A stretch of 64,000 bases of DNA, from assembly GCA_947632175.1 (NCBI GenBank), contig CANROC010000004.1, positions 1 to 64,000 of the forward strand. Direction: 5' to 3'. The stretch's first letter is position 1; every line of letters begins with the position of its first letter. Under the pieces are notes generated by a model, which saw nothing but the letters and a program-made list of their open reading frames with translations, did no database searches and was not told where the DNA came from. This document shows, one piece after another, positions 16,685 through 29,959 of the stretch. The position numbers and the translations under genes were made by a program. This DNA comes from an uncultured Oscillospiraceae bacterium (GTDB lineage Bacteria > Bacillota > Clostridia > Oscillospirales > Oscillospiraceae).

Positions 16685-16993
16685 ATGGAACTGACTTACA
16701 CGAAACACGGAGATTACTATCTTCCCAATCTGGATATACCGGCTAAAGAGAAAGTGCCGGCAAATAGGTACGGACGGATGCACGGTGACTACCTGAAGAA
16801 GAATAACTGGGCCGCGTACAATGAACTTCTTTTCTCAGGCAGACTGAACCGTTACCTGGAGGAGCTTGGCGAGCAGGCAGATAAAATGCTTGCGGGAGCT
16901 TTTATTGTTATGACTGTAAGCGTGGGTTGTTGGTGCGGTATCCTTAACTATGTGAAACTCCGGTCTCCCACTTGCTCACCGCCTGGGCCGTGA
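16685..16993 (+). pseudogene. TnpV-like protein, truncated at the element's right end
   Basis: The first ~65 residues (MELTYTKHGDYYLPNL ... GRMHGDYLKKNNW ... FSGRLNRYLEELGEQADKM) match TnpV-type proteins of Tn4451-like elements, normally about 120 residues. After ADKM the frame changes to unrelated sequence (LAGAFIVMTVSVGC), reads through the right att site and stops in host DNA at 16993. The C-terminal half is therefore lost. The ATG at 16685 has GGAGG 7 bases upstream. Truncation so close to the att arm suggests that the right end was rebuilt by recombination. Confidence 0.7.
16915..16959. other. Right attachment arm with adjacent operator-like sequence
   Basis: TATCCTTAACTATGTGAAAC (16939-16958) is the mirror image of the left arm, next to the CC core at 16960-16961. 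The 17 bases TGTAAGCGTGGGTTGTT (16915-16931) are the inverse of 3318-3334 upstream of the recombinase. Confidence 0.75.
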
Positions 16994-17072
16994 CGCCAAG
17001 GGCCTCCGCCAGGACCTCCTGCGTGACGCCCCTCCGGGCGCGAAGAGCCTTGATCTGATTTCCGATCTCCAT
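16944..17072 (-). pseudogene. XRE regulator, N-terminal helix-turn-helix part, cut off by the element
   Basis: The first 42 codons encode MEIGNQIKALRARRGVTQEV, LAEALGVTAQAVSKWETG and a short tail that ends at a stop inside the att arm (16944-16946). Host sequence ends at the GG core after WET-G; the rest of the gene is at 702-1631. A strong ribosome site (GGAGGTAACC) precedes the ATG. A bare HTH peptide might still be made, so a weak dominant effect on the operator is possible. The gene lies 90 bases downstream of mnmG on the same strand. Confidence 0.85.
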
Positions 17073-17162
17073 ACGGTTACCTCCAAAAAAAGTGTCGTCC
17101 GGACTGTGGTCATCTTACCACGTCGGGACGGCGCTTTTCAATGGCGGCGTCTTCGAGCCCGC

Positions 17163-19043
<1,881 letters not shown>

Positions 19044-19200
19044 AGGCCCACCTCGTTTCCGCGAATATTCTACCTTACCTCGCCAAATAAATCAACACTA
19101 ATTCAGGAACGGTAAACAAATTGTGAATTTCGGGAATTTGTAACCAACGCTTAACAATTTTGTGGTTTAATATAAACAGAACACCAAGGAGGTCCGGCTT

Positions 19201-19629
19201 ATGAACATCGCGAAGATCATGGTGCCCAAGGCGCTCACCGTCTGCCTGGGCGCGGCTGACACCGTCCGCCAGGGGGTGGAGGTCATGCGCCGCCACGGCT
19301 ACACCGCCATCCCGGTGCTGGACGGGGAGGGGCGGTTTCTGGGGTGCGTCAACGACCGGGACTTCCTCCGCTTCATCGTGACTCAGGGTAACTACGACGC
19401 GGAGGCCCAGGAGCGCGTCACCGTGGGGCAGATCATGCGCCGGGACTTCTGCCCGCCGGTGAGCCTCACCGCCAGCGACGACCAGCTCATCGACGCCTCC
19501 CTCCGGCAAAACTTCGTCCCCATCGTGGACGACCGGGGGTGCCTGTGCGGCATCGTCACCCGCCGCAAGCTCATCGCCGAGCTCACCGGCCGGGACGTCC
19601 CGCCGCTGGCAAACGAATTTGGCGAATGA
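19201..19629 (+). CDS. Protein with two CBS domains
   Basis: A 142-residue protein made of a CBS pair: residues 1-60 (NIAKIMVPKALTVCLGAADTV ... GYTAIPVLDGEGRFLGCVNDRDFL) and 75-135 (VGQIMRRDFCPPVSLTASDD ... VPIVDDRGCLCGIVTRRKL). CBS pairs bind adenine nucleotides and usually regulate a partner enzyme or transporter; a stand-alone pair is common in Firmicutes and its target is unknown. The ribosome site is AAGGAGG. It converges with the ABC genes at 19989 across repeat copy B. Confidence 0.88.
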   Translation: MNIAKIMVPKALTVCLGAADTVRQGVEVMRRHGYTAIPVLDGEGRFLGCVNDRDFLRFIVTQGNYDAEAQERVTVGQIMRRDFCPPVSLTASDDQLIDASLRQNFVPIVDDRGCLCGIVTRRKLIAELTGRDVPPLANEFGE

Positions 19630-19644
19630 TCGCAGATCCCTCGC

Positions 19645-19984
19645 AAGGAAGCGCTTCCTCAGGTTGTCAAAAAACTCAAATCGAGCATTTTTTCCGGCGG
19701 CATGTACGTCGGAAAAAATACCTTTTGTTTTGCGGAGTGTGCGGCCCGGGGTCCCCGGCGGGCGAAGCCCGTTGGGGGGAGGAGGAGCGATGCCAGCGCC
19801 TGAGCCCGACCAAAGGGAGGGCGAAGCAAAGCGGCATCAGCGACGACGAGGCCGTGCGCGGAGCAAAACGGCAGAAAAAGCTTTCGGAAATGTCCGCAGA
19901 CATTTCCGAAAGCTTTTTCGCACGTTCCCCTTTGTCGGAAAAGGCCGCAGGCCTTTTTCGACAGACTGAGGAAGCGTTTCCTTT
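19645..19984 (-). repeat. Terminator-associated hairpin repeat, copy B (fills gap 19630-19988)
   Basis: Copy of the repeat at 449-661 in reverse orientation (core 19660-19968). It has the same four stems, but the apex of the third one is enlarged with a ~110 base insert also found in copy D. It is bounded by GGAAGCGCTTCC (19648-19659) on the left and GGAAGCGTTTCC (19970-19981) on the right: the target hairpin, present twice. In minus-strand terms it follows the stop of the ABC gene that ends at 19989. Confidence 0.75.
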
Positions 19985-19988
19985 ATGC

Positions 19989-22469
19989 TTATTCGTATTT
20001 CGCCGCCAGGCGCGCGGGCGGGAGGCGCAGGAGGGAGAAGAGGGGGAGAACGGAGACCAGAAGATAGTAGGCCGCGATCCCAAGGCCGGTGAGGGCCGCC
20101 GCCCTGAGGGGCAGGAGGATGGAGGCGGCGTAGGAGGTCCACCGGTGCAGGGCCGCCACCGCCGCCCAGGTGAGGGCGGCCGCGGGGATCACGGCGAGGA
20201 GGCACGAGAGCAGCGCCTCCGTCAGGAAAATGGCGTACAGCTTGCCCCCGGGGATCCCCAAAAGCCGGTAGACCGCCACCAGCTCGATGCGCTCCCTGGC
20301 CTGGGAACGGCACAGGAGGAAGAGCATCACAAGGCAGACGATGATGACGGTGAGCGTCACGATGCTCCGGGCGTCGGCCTTCACGCGGGCGGCGTCGGCG
20401 TAGGCGTCGTACTGCTGCTGATAGGGGTCGGAAAGAGCGACGATCATGTCCTCCGTTCTCAGCTCCTTCGTGCGCAGGTACGCCTGCATGGCGGCCTTGT
20501 CCCGGCAATAGAGGAGCACATCGCTGTTGGCGCTGGCGTAGAGGCTGATAAAGTCGATGTCCCCGTCGTTTACGATGATATAGGCCGGTTCCCCCTCCGG
20601 CAGGGAGACCACGTCCTTGATCCTATAGTGCATGGTCTGGGAGGAGAAGGTGAGCCGGTAGACTGTGCCCACGGCGTGGGCATAGACGTCTCCCGCCGCC
20701 GCGGTGTTGACGATGCACTCGTCCTCGGCCAGGGAGGTGTCGGGGCCGAAGGCCTCGGGGTACAGGCGCTTGGCGTCGGAGAGGGACATGACGTTCAGGT
20801 TTCCGTTGCGCAGAGACAGCTGCAGCGCCGTACCGATGTATACGGTGGGCTCTCCGCTGTCGCAGATGCCCACGATGGTGGGATAATAGCGGCGGCTCTC
20901 CGCGCTCAGCCGGGTATCCAGAAAAAAGGAGATATCGCTGATGCTGTTGCTGACGATGTTGTCCCCGGCGTTCAGCATCTTCTCCAGGATCTGCCTGTCC
21001 ACCACGATATCGGTGCTCTGCTCGGGCATATGTCCGTAGAGGAGCGTGGAGGGGTCCAGGGCGTCGATGGGCGCGAAGCTGTAAGCGTTGGGCAAATAGA
21101 GGCGGGCGGATTGCAGCTGCTTGTAGACCGAGGTGGAGAGGTACATCCGCACCGAGGGGAAGGGCATAAACTCAAAGTCCGGGGCCTCTGACTGGAGCCG
21201 GCCGAGGAAGGCCTGCTGGCGCGCGGCCAGGGAGGAGCCGTCGTCCGCCAGCGACTGGCCCTGGTCGAAGGAGAGCTTCAGGATGTGGGAATCGTTGGTG
21301 ATGAAGTCCTCCGGATCGACGGTGGCCAGGGACAGATAGTCCCCCACCGACAGGAGCGTCAGGACCGTCAGCAGGACGAGGAACACCATCAGGCCCAGGC
21401 GCCGGGTCCCCCGCCCGTGGGACAGCTCCCGGGCCTCCCGGGCGATCATGGGCAGGGTGACGCCCCGTCCGGGGCGGACATGGTCCGACTCCCTGCAATC
21501 GAAAAGGGCCTCCCGGGCGGCGCTGGGCTTGTCCAGCTCCTCCAGACTCACGGTGGGGCTGTGCCCCTCACGGATCACCGGCAGATCGGCCTGACCGCCC
21601 AGGGAGGAGGTCCGGGGGTCCTCCAGCTTCAGGACGATCCTGCTGCGCAGGACGGCCACGGTGATGTGGACGGGGTCCGCGCCCTCCTCCCGGAGAACGC
21701 GGAGCGTCACCGCGCCCTCCTCAAGGGCCCTGTCCTCCAGCTCCCCGGCGTAGATGACCTTGTCGGAGCCGGCGGACAGCGCCTCCCGCTCCCACGCTTG
21801 CGTGTCGTCGGTGACGGCGCCGTCGGAGAGGCGTATGATCCTGTCGGCAAAAAAGCGGGCGATGCGCTCCTCGTGAGTGACCATCACGACCAGACTCTCC
21901 CGGGACGCCGCCCGCAGGAGAGAGCAGACGGCGCGGGTATTGTCCTCGTCCAGATTCCCCGTGGGCTCGTCGGCGAAGATGACCCGCGGCCGGCGCGCCA
22001 GGGCCCGGGCGATGGCCACCCGCTGTTGTTGGCCGCCGGAGAGCTCCCGGACCCGGCGTCGGAGATACAGCTCCATGCCCACGGCCCGCAGGGCCTTTTT
22101 TACCCGGTCCAGCTTCTCCCGGTGGGAGAGACCCAGGCTGTGGAGGCCCAGGTAGACGTTGTAAGCCACGGTGTGGTCCTGGAGCAGGTAGTAGTTTTGG
22201 AAGATGTAGCCAAAATTCCTGTCCCGCTCCAGCTCAAAGGCCCGCTGGCCGCAGCGGGTGAAGACCCGGTCGTCCAGGCTCACGCTCCCGCTGTCGAATT
22301 TGTCCAATCCCCCCACGGCGTTGAGAAGGCTCGTCTTGCCGCAGCCGGAAGGGCCCAAAATGCACACGAAGCCCTTGTCCGGAAGCGTCAGGGTCACGTC
22401 CCGGAGGACCCGGGAGTCCCTGCCCCGGGTACGGTCATAGGTCTTGTTGAGGTTTTTGACTTCGATCAT
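19989..22469 (-). CDS. ABC transporter, ATPase fused to FtsX-like permease (second of a pair)
   Basis: An 826-residue fusion. Residues 1-225 are a MacB/LolD-type ATPase: GPSGCGKTSLL (Walker A), LSGGQQQRVAIARAL (signature), VIFADEPTGNLD (Walker B) and MVTHEE (switch His). A linker precedes a membrane segment near residue 365 (LGLMVFLVLLTVLTLLSV), a large extracytoplasmic domain, and three C-terminal helices beginning SIVTLTVIIVCLVMLFLL, the FtsX layout. Such proteins often export peptides or handle lipoproteins or antibiotics rather than import nutrients. It overlaps the upstream fusion gene by 4 bases (ATGA), so the two probably form a heterodimer. No dedicated two-component system lies beside it. 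Confidence 0.88.
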   Translation of the reverse strand: MIEVKNLNKTYDRTRGRDSRVLRDVTLTLPDKGFVCILGPSGCGKTSLLNAVGGLDKFDSGSVSLDDRVFTRCGQRAFELERDRNFGYIFQNYYLLQDHTVAYNVYLGLHSLGLSHREKLDRVKKALRAVGMELYLRRRVRELSGGQQQRVAIARALARRPRVIFADEPTGNLDEDNTRAVCSLLRAASRESLVVMVTHEERIARFFADRIIRLSDGAVTDDTQAWEREALSAGSDKVIYAGELEDRALEEGAVTLRVLREEGADPVHITVAVLRSRIVLKLEDPRTSSLGGQADLPVIREGHSPTVSLEELDKPSAAREALFDCRESDHVRPGRGVTLPMIAREARELSHGRGTRRLGLMVFLVLLTVLTLLSVGDYLSLATVDPEDFITNDSHILKLSFDQGQSLADDGSSLAARQQAFLGRLQSEAPDFEFMPFPSVRMYLSTSVYKQLQSARLYLPNAYSFAPIDALDPSTLLYGHMPEQSTDIVVDRQILEKMLNAGDNIVSNSISDISFFLDTRLSAESRRYYPTIVGICDSGEPTVYIGTALQLSLRNGNLNVMSLSDAKRLYPEAFGPDTSLAEDECIVNTAAAGDVYAHAVGTVYRLTFSSQTMHYRIKDVVSLPEGEPAYIIVNDGDIDFISLYASANSDVLLYCRDKAAMQAYLRTKELRTEDMIVALSDPYQQQYDAYADAARVKADARSIVTLTVIIVCLVMLFLLCRSQARERIELVAVYRLLGIPGGKLYAIFLTEALLSCLLAVIPAAALTWAAVAALHRWTSYAASILLPLRAAALTGLGIAAYYLLVSVLPLFSLLRLPPARLAAKYE

Positions 22470-24898
22470 GCTTCCGCCTCCTCGTCAAGCTCCAGGTCCT
22501 CATACCGCTCCGCCAGGGGGAAGACCTGCCGGGGCAGATAGCGGAGGATCCAAACCGCCGCCAGGGCGGTGAGGGCGATATGGACCGCGGACAGCGCCAG
22601 GGCGTATTTCAGGGGCAGATACCGGATGAGCTCCGCGATCTTCTCCACTCCGGCCCGGCCGGCAAGGCCGATGCCCAGAACGCCCAGGGCCTGTCCCAGG
22701 ACGGTGAAGAAGAGGAGCTGCCACAGCACGGCCCGCTTGCCCGTTTTCCCGGTGAGGCCGATATTCGCCAGGAGCCGGAGAGTGTCCGCCTGGGCGGAGA
22801 ACATCACACGCAGAAGCACCACCTGGAGGATCGCCACGGCGATGAGCGCCAAAAGGCAGACCTTCAGCGTCTGACTGCGCTCCGCCGCCAGCACCGGGTC
22901 CTGCTGGGTGGAGCCGAGCCTGTACACCGAGATGGCCGCCAGCCCCATGTCCTTCAGCTCGTCCAATACCCGGTCGGTGTAGGCGTAGTCCTCGATGGTT
23001 ACGCTGATCTGCCTCGGCGTGGCCCAGGTGAGCCGGTCGAACATGGCGGGGCTCACCTCCATGAGCCTCTGGGGCCGCCAGGACGCATCGTTTTGCTCCA
23101 GCATGAGCAGCGTCACGGGGTCGCTTTCGTTGTCCGGGTCACGGCTTTGGAGGACGGCGTTGTAGAAGATGTCGTAGACCGGGTTTTCGGTCTCCACGGG
23201 CACGCCGTCCACCTCGGCGGTGACGGTCTCCGACATGGGCGCGCCGGAGGAGGTGAAGCCGGAATAGGTGTTTGTCTCCCCACTGTCCACCCAGGGGTAT
23301 CCGATGTCGTTGAGCATGATGATGTTCTGGCCGATGAACCAGCCGTCGGCCTCATAGGGGTCCGTGGCGCGCGCCTTCCCCTCGTAGAAGGAGAATACCC
23401 CCGCCACATGGCCGTTGGGAAGCCCCTCCAGGTCCTCCCGGGGCAGATAGAGGAAGCGGTAGGGGGTATCCTGGGAGCCGTGGAGCTCCATGCCCTGGCG
23501 GAAGAAACGGCCCACGTCCTCGTGGAACACAAGGCCCTCGCCGTAGTCCGTGGTCCCCACCACGGTCATCTCCACATCCACGCAGACGCTGGCGTCCCAG
23601 CTGTTGAAATCCGCCAGATAGACCGTCACCCTGTCGCCGATCTTCAGGTTGGGGTCGGAGGTCAGGACCTCGTGAAAATTCTCGGGGAGCCGCCCGGTGA
23701 GCACGGGGGAGCGGCCCTCGGGCAGCATGGGCACGGTGGCCACAAAGGGGGCCGTATCCGCCACGCGATGGGTAGTGTCCACACCAATCTGCTCATAGGT
23801 GACGGGGTCCGTGACCACCGTGTTTATGTCCGCGTAGTCGATATTGCCCCGGTAGCCGTACTGGGCGTCGCAGGCGTCGCCCCAGACCTCCAGGGCCGTC
23901 ACGTGGGGGATCTTCAAAATGCTCTCATAGTCGGCCTGGGTAAGGGAGCCCTGGATGGGGGCGGCCAAGAGCCTGGTCTTGCTGCCGTTTCGGAAGGCGG
24001 AACGGTCGTAGATCCTGGTGGACGTGTCGTCCAGGGAGAGGATGAACACCCCCAGGAAGGCGAACACGGAGAAGGCTGTCAGCACCGCGATCAGCGACAT
24101 CAGCGCGGACCAGACGGGGCGGCTGCGGATCTGGAGCCCGGCCACGTAGGGGCTCAGGGGCTTTTTGGAGCTCTTCGCGCGCCGGGGGGCAGGCCCCGGC
24201 TCCGGGGCGGGGCGCAGGACCGTGTCGGAGGCCGCCTTCCCCTCCTGGATGACGATGTGGCGGGTAGCGACGTCCCTGGCCTCGTCGAACTCGTGAGTGA
24301 TGAGGATGACCAGCCGCTCCTTGGCCGCGCCGGACAGGAGCTCGATGACCTTGCGGCTGTTCTCCGCGTCCAGGTTGCCCGTGGGCTCGTCGGCGATGAG
24401 GATGGGGGCGGGCTTGGCCAGGGCCCGGGCGATGGACAGGCGCTGCTTCTGACCGCTGGACAGCTTGGCCGCCCGCCGCCGGCGCAGCTCCCAAAGCTCC
24501 ACCCGCCGCAGGATCTCCTCCGCCGCCTTTTTCGTCTCGGAACGGTCCATGCCCGCAAGCCGCAGGGCGCTGACCACGTTGCTCATCACCGTGGCGCCGG
24601 GGAGGATCCCGTAGCTCTGGGAGATGAAGCTCACCCGGTCCCGGCGGTAGCGCTCCCAGTCCTCCCCATCGTAGTGGGAGGTGGGGCGGCCCATGAAGAG
24701 CATCTCGCCGCTCTCATAGGGGAGGATGCCGCCCAGAACATTGGCGAGGGTAGATTTGCCGCTGCCGCTCTCGCCGGTGACGGCCACGAACTCCCCCCGC
24801 GCAAAGCGCAGGCTCACGCTGTTCAGCGCCGCCACCACCGACTGGGCGCCGGTATAATATTTGCTGACATCCACAAGCTCCAGTAAGGGTTCCGCCAT
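22466..24898 (-). CDS. ABC transporter, ATPase fused to FtsX-like permease (first of a pair)
   Basis: An 810-residue fusion beginning MAEPLLELVDVSKYYTGAQS; the start has GAGGAG 8 bases upstream. A frame open further upstream to 25579 is antisense-like noise over uvrA. ATPase motifs: GESGSGKSTLANVLGG, LSSGQKQRLSIARAL (signature with S for the first G) and ILIADEPTGNLDAEN. A membrane helix near residue 285 (ALMSLIAVLTAFSVFAFLGVF) precedes a ~370-residue outside domain and three C-terminal helices. It resembles its downstream partner only in architecture. The two overlap (ATGA) and are followed by repeat copy B. Substrate unknown. Confidence 0.88.
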   Translation of the reverse strand: MAEPLLELVDVSKYYTGAQSVVAALNSVSLRFARGEFVAVTGESGSGKSTLANVLGGILPYESGEMLFMGRPTSHYDGEDWERYRRDRVSFISQSYGILPGATVMSNVVSALRLAGMDRSETKKAAEEILRRVELWELRRRRAAKLSSGQKQRLSIARALAKPAPILIADEPTGNLDAENSRKVIELLSGAAKERLVILITHEFDEARDVATRHIVIQEGKAASDTVLRPAPEPGPAPRRAKSSKKPLSPYVAGLQIRSRPVWSALMSLIAVLTAFSVFAFLGVFILSLDDTSTRIYDRSAFRNGSKTRLLAAPIQGSLTQADYESILKIPHVTALEVWGDACDAQYGYRGNIDYADINTVVTDPVTYEQIGVDTTHRVADTAPFVATVPMLPEGRSPVLTGRLPENFHEVLTSDPNLKIGDRVTVYLADFNSWDASVCVDVEMTVVGTTDYGEGLVFHEDVGRFFRQGMELHGSQDTPYRFLYLPREDLEGLPNGHVAGVFSFYEGKARATDPYEADGWFIGQNIIMLNDIGYPWVDSGETNTYSGFTSSGAPMSETVTAEVDGVPVETENPVYDIFYNAVLQSRDPDNESDPVTLLMLEQNDASWRPQRLMEVSPAMFDRLTWATPRQISVTIEDYAYTDRVLDELKDMGLAAISVYRLGSTQQDPVLAAERSQTLKVCLLALIAVAILQVVLLRVMFSAQADTLRLLANIGLTGKTGKRAVLWQLLFFTVLGQALGVLGIGLAGRAGVEKIAELIRYLPLKYALALSAVHIALTALAAVWILRYLPRQVFPLAERYEDLELDEEAEA

Positions 24899-24942
24899 AC
24901 GATCAACTCCTCGGGAAAACTTTTCTCTTGATTTGCCCGGTT

Positions 24943-27801
<2,859 letters not shown>

Positions 27802-27852
27802 AGCTGTCTCCTTAGAGGATAAAAAATTGGGCCTTAGTGATCGTAACAAAAT

Positions 27853-27881
27853 ATTATACCAGACTGCCGGCAAAAAGAAAA
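27853..27881 (-). promoter_or_regulatory. Probable promoter of uvrA
   Basis: On the minus strand an extended -10 box, TGGTATAAT (TATAAT at 27853-27858), lies 52 bases before the uvrA start; the -35 match (TTTTCT, 27876-27881, 17-base spacer) is weak. No SOS box is evident. Confidence 0.45.
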
Positions 27882-27987
27882 TCCCTATTTTTCAGATTTA
27901 TTTTTAGTTTGGTCATGAAATGGACATAAAATTGGGCTAAACTGATGGGCAGATAGGGGCGCAGTGCCCGAAAAGGAGACGTTTGCC

Positions 27988-29688
27988 ATGACCTTTGACG
28001 AGTTTGAAAAGGATACCGCACCGGCCGCGCCGGAAAACGCGGAGCCCCGGACCCCGCCTGTCCCGGAGGCCGCCGCGCCGGAACCCCCGGCGATCCCGGA
28101 GCCGCCGGTCATGCCGGAGCCCCCGGTGATCCCGGAGCCGCAGGCCGCCGTGTCGGAGCCGCCGGTCATGCCGGAACCGCCGGTTATGCCGCAGGCCGCC
28201 GCGCCGGAGCCGCCGGTGATCCCGGAGCCGCAGGCCGCTCCCCGGACGGCCCCGGAACCCGCGCAGCCCGCCGCCCGGACCCCGGCCTATACCCCCGCCT
28301 GGACGCCGGAGGAGCGCCCGGCGTGGAGCGAGCCGGTCTATGAGCCCGCCCGCGGCTTGGACGAGGACGTCTACACCCCCGGCCGGTACGCCTACGGCGT
28401 TCAGGGCTTCGCCCCCGCGCCGGAGCCGCCGAAGCCGAAGAAGAAAAAGTCCCACCTGGGCCTGAAGATCGCCGGGATCGTCCTGGCGGTGCTCGCGTTC
28501 CTTACGGTGGTGGGCTTTGCCGGCATCGGCGCGGTGCGGTACGTGGCCAAGCATTACCTGGACGGCGCCAACAACAAGCAGGTGGTCCTGGGAAGTCCCC
28601 TCTCCGACGCCACCGAGGATATCCGGAACGAGGAGGCCGTCCCCGGCCAGACCCTCACCGGCAACCAGATCTACCGCCTCGGCTGTGAGCAGGTGGTGGG
28701 CGTCAACACCAGCTTTACCACCAACGCCTTCGGCATGACCTCCTCCTCCGCCGTCTCCGGGTCCGGCTTCATCATCAGCGAGGACGGCTACATCCTCACC
28801 AACTACCACGTCATCTCCTACGCCGTGGTCTACGACGGGGACCTCACCGTCCTCACCCACGACGGCGTCAAGCACCAGGCGGAGATCGTAGGGTATCTGG
28901 AGTCCAACGACATCGCCGTCATCAAGATCGACGCCTCCGGCCTCAAGAGCGTGGCCCTGGGGGACAGCGACAAGATCCAGGTGGGCGAGCCCGTCTACGC
29001 CATCGGCAACCCCCTGGGGGAGCTGGAGTATTCCATCACGGACGGCATCATCTCCGCCCAGGACCGGATGATCACCACCAAGGATGATATCACCGGCACC
29101 ACCACCTCCGTCAACATGTTCCAGATCACCGCCGCCGTCAACGCCGGCAACTCCGGCGGGCCGGTGTATAACTCCCGGGGCGAGGTCATCGGCGTGGTCA
29201 CCGCCAAGTACGCCGAGGAGGGCATCGAGGGCCTGGGCTTCGCCATCCCGGTGAACGACGCCGTCTCCATCGCCCGCCAGCTCATCGAAAAGGGCTACGT
29301 GGCCGGCGCGGGCCTGGGCATCAAGGGCACGGACGTCACCAGAGTGTGGAGCGAATTTGCCATCCTCAACTATGACATCCCCTACGGCGTCTATGTGGAC
29401 ACCGTGAATCCCGATTCCGCCGCCGAGGCGGCCGGCGTCAAGGTCCGGGATATCATCACCGCCGTGGGCGGCCGGGAGGTCAGCTCCATGAACGAGCTGA
29501 AGCTGGCCCTGCGCCGCTACTCCCCCGGCGACACGGAGACCATCACCGTCTACCGCATGGGCGACTCCCTCAACGGCGGCCAGTCCCTGGACCTGACCGT
29601 CACCTTCGAGGAGCTCGTGGAGGAGACCACCCAGCAGCAGGAACAGCAGCAGCCCTCCATCGGCGGACTGCCGTGGCCGTTTGATTAA
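27988..29688 (+). CDS. HtrA/DegP-like membrane-anchored serine protease with PDZ domain
   Basis: A 566-residue protein for extracytoplasmic protein quality control. Residues 1-150 are a cytoplasmic, proline-rich tail with repeats of PEPPVMPEPP and PEPQAA type. KPKKKKSH then leads into one membrane helix (about 157-180). The trypsin-like domain has the triad His274 (NYHVIS), Asp308 (SNDIAVI) and Ser389 (GNSGGPV). A PDZ domain (about 440-545) and a Gln-rich end follow. The ATG at 27988 has AAGGAG 9 bases upstream; a GTG at 27964 is less likely because that ribosome site would lie inside it. The long Pro-rich tail is unusual for the family. Repeat copy C follows directly. Confidence 0.93.
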   Translation: MTFDEFEKDTAPAAPENAEPRTPPVPEAAAPEPPAIPEPPVMPEPPVIPEPQAAVSEPPVMPEPPVMPQAAAPEPPVIPEPQAAPRTAPEPAQPAARTPAYTPAWTPEERPAWSEPVYEPARGLDEDVYTPGRYAYGVQGFAPAPEPPKPKKKKSHLGLKIAGIVLAVLAFLTVVGFAGIGAVRYVAKHYLDGANNKQVVLGSPLSDATEDIRNEEAVPGQTLTGNQIYRLGCEQVVGVNTSFTTNAFGMTSSSAVSGSGFIISEDGYILTNYHVISYAVVYDGDLTVLTHDGVKHQAEIVGYLESNDIAVIKIDASGLKSVALGDSDKIQVGEPVYAIGNPLGELEYSITDGIISAQDRMITTKDDITGTTTSVNMFQITAAVNAGNSGGPVYNSRGEVIGVVTAKYAEEGIEGLGFAIPVNDAVSIARQLIEKGYVAGAGLGIKGTDVTRVWSEFAILNYDIPYGVYVDTVNPDSAAEAAGVKVRDIITAVGGREVSSMNELKLALRRYSPGDTETITVYRMGDSLNGGQSLDLTVTFEELVEETTQQQEQQQPSIGGLPWPFD

Positions 29689-29689
29689 A

Positions 29690-29876
29690 CTGGCGAAAAA
29701 TGGCTGCGCCATTTTCCGCCAAGGGGAACGTGCGGAAGACCCCTGGGAAAAGCCTGCGGGCTTTTCCCAGGGGTCTTCCTGCTGTCAAATCTCGCGCACT
29801 CGCTTCGCTCGCACACTCGATTTGACAAAAGGTATTTTTTCCGACGTACATGCCGCCGGAAAAAATGCTCGATGGG
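29690..29876 (+). repeat. Terminator-associated hairpin repeat, copy C (variant)
   Basis: Directly after the protease stop codon. The first stem is changed in sequence but not in pairing (GGCGAAAAATGGC / GCCATTTTCCGCC), the spacer AAGGGGAACGTGCGG is kept, the second stem is new (AAGACCCCTGGGAAAAGCC / GGCTTTTCCCAGGGGTCTT), and the last stem is the family one (ATTTTTTCCG ... CGGAAAAAAT GCTCGAT). Covariation-like changes with conserved stems point to selection on RNA structure or on cruciform shape. It lacks the outer duplicated hairpin. Confidence 0.65.
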
Positions 29877-29904
29877 GGGATGGCCGCTTTTTTCGGATGT
29901 GCGT

Positions 29905-29933
29905 ATTATACCACAAAATGAGCGATTTGTCAA
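29905..29933 (-). promoter_or_regulatory. Consensus promoter pointing left, antisense to repeat C and the htrA 3' end
   Basis: On the minus strand TTGACA (29928-29933), 17 bases and extended TGGTATAAT (TATAAT 29905-29910). About 45 bases around it (29901-29948) are almost identical to 47587-47634. No minus-strand gene lies downstream; the transcript would cover repeat C and then the protease gene in antisense. Confidence 0.65.
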
Positions 29934-29959
29934 GTATTTTTTAGTAAAGTGGAATTATT

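Larger units (their letters stand above)
1630..16961. mobile_element. 15.3 kb integrative mobilizable element carrying a restriction/defence cargo
   Basis: The element is bounded by two att arms (1632-1652 and 16939-16959) that are inverted copies around a 2 bp GG/CC core. It contains a large serine recombinase at the left end, two small conserved proteins, relaxase and accessory mobilization genes, an iteron-like array and possible oriT, an HTH protein, a type I restriction operon with extra nuclease and HEPN-type genes, a helicase and a truncated TnpV. The layout resembles Tn4451-type mobilizable elements. No type IV secretion genes are present, so transfer would need a helper. The cargo from about 7.2 to 16.6 kb is clearly AT-richer than the host DNA, which supports horizontal acquisition. 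It inserted into a regulator gene, not a tRNA gene. Confidence 0.88.

Noticed and set aside
27988..28300. Pro-rich repeats of the HtrA protein as a tandem DNA repeat of separate interest
   Set aside because: They are simple codon-level repeats of a PEPPVMPEPP-type linker, common in such proteins.
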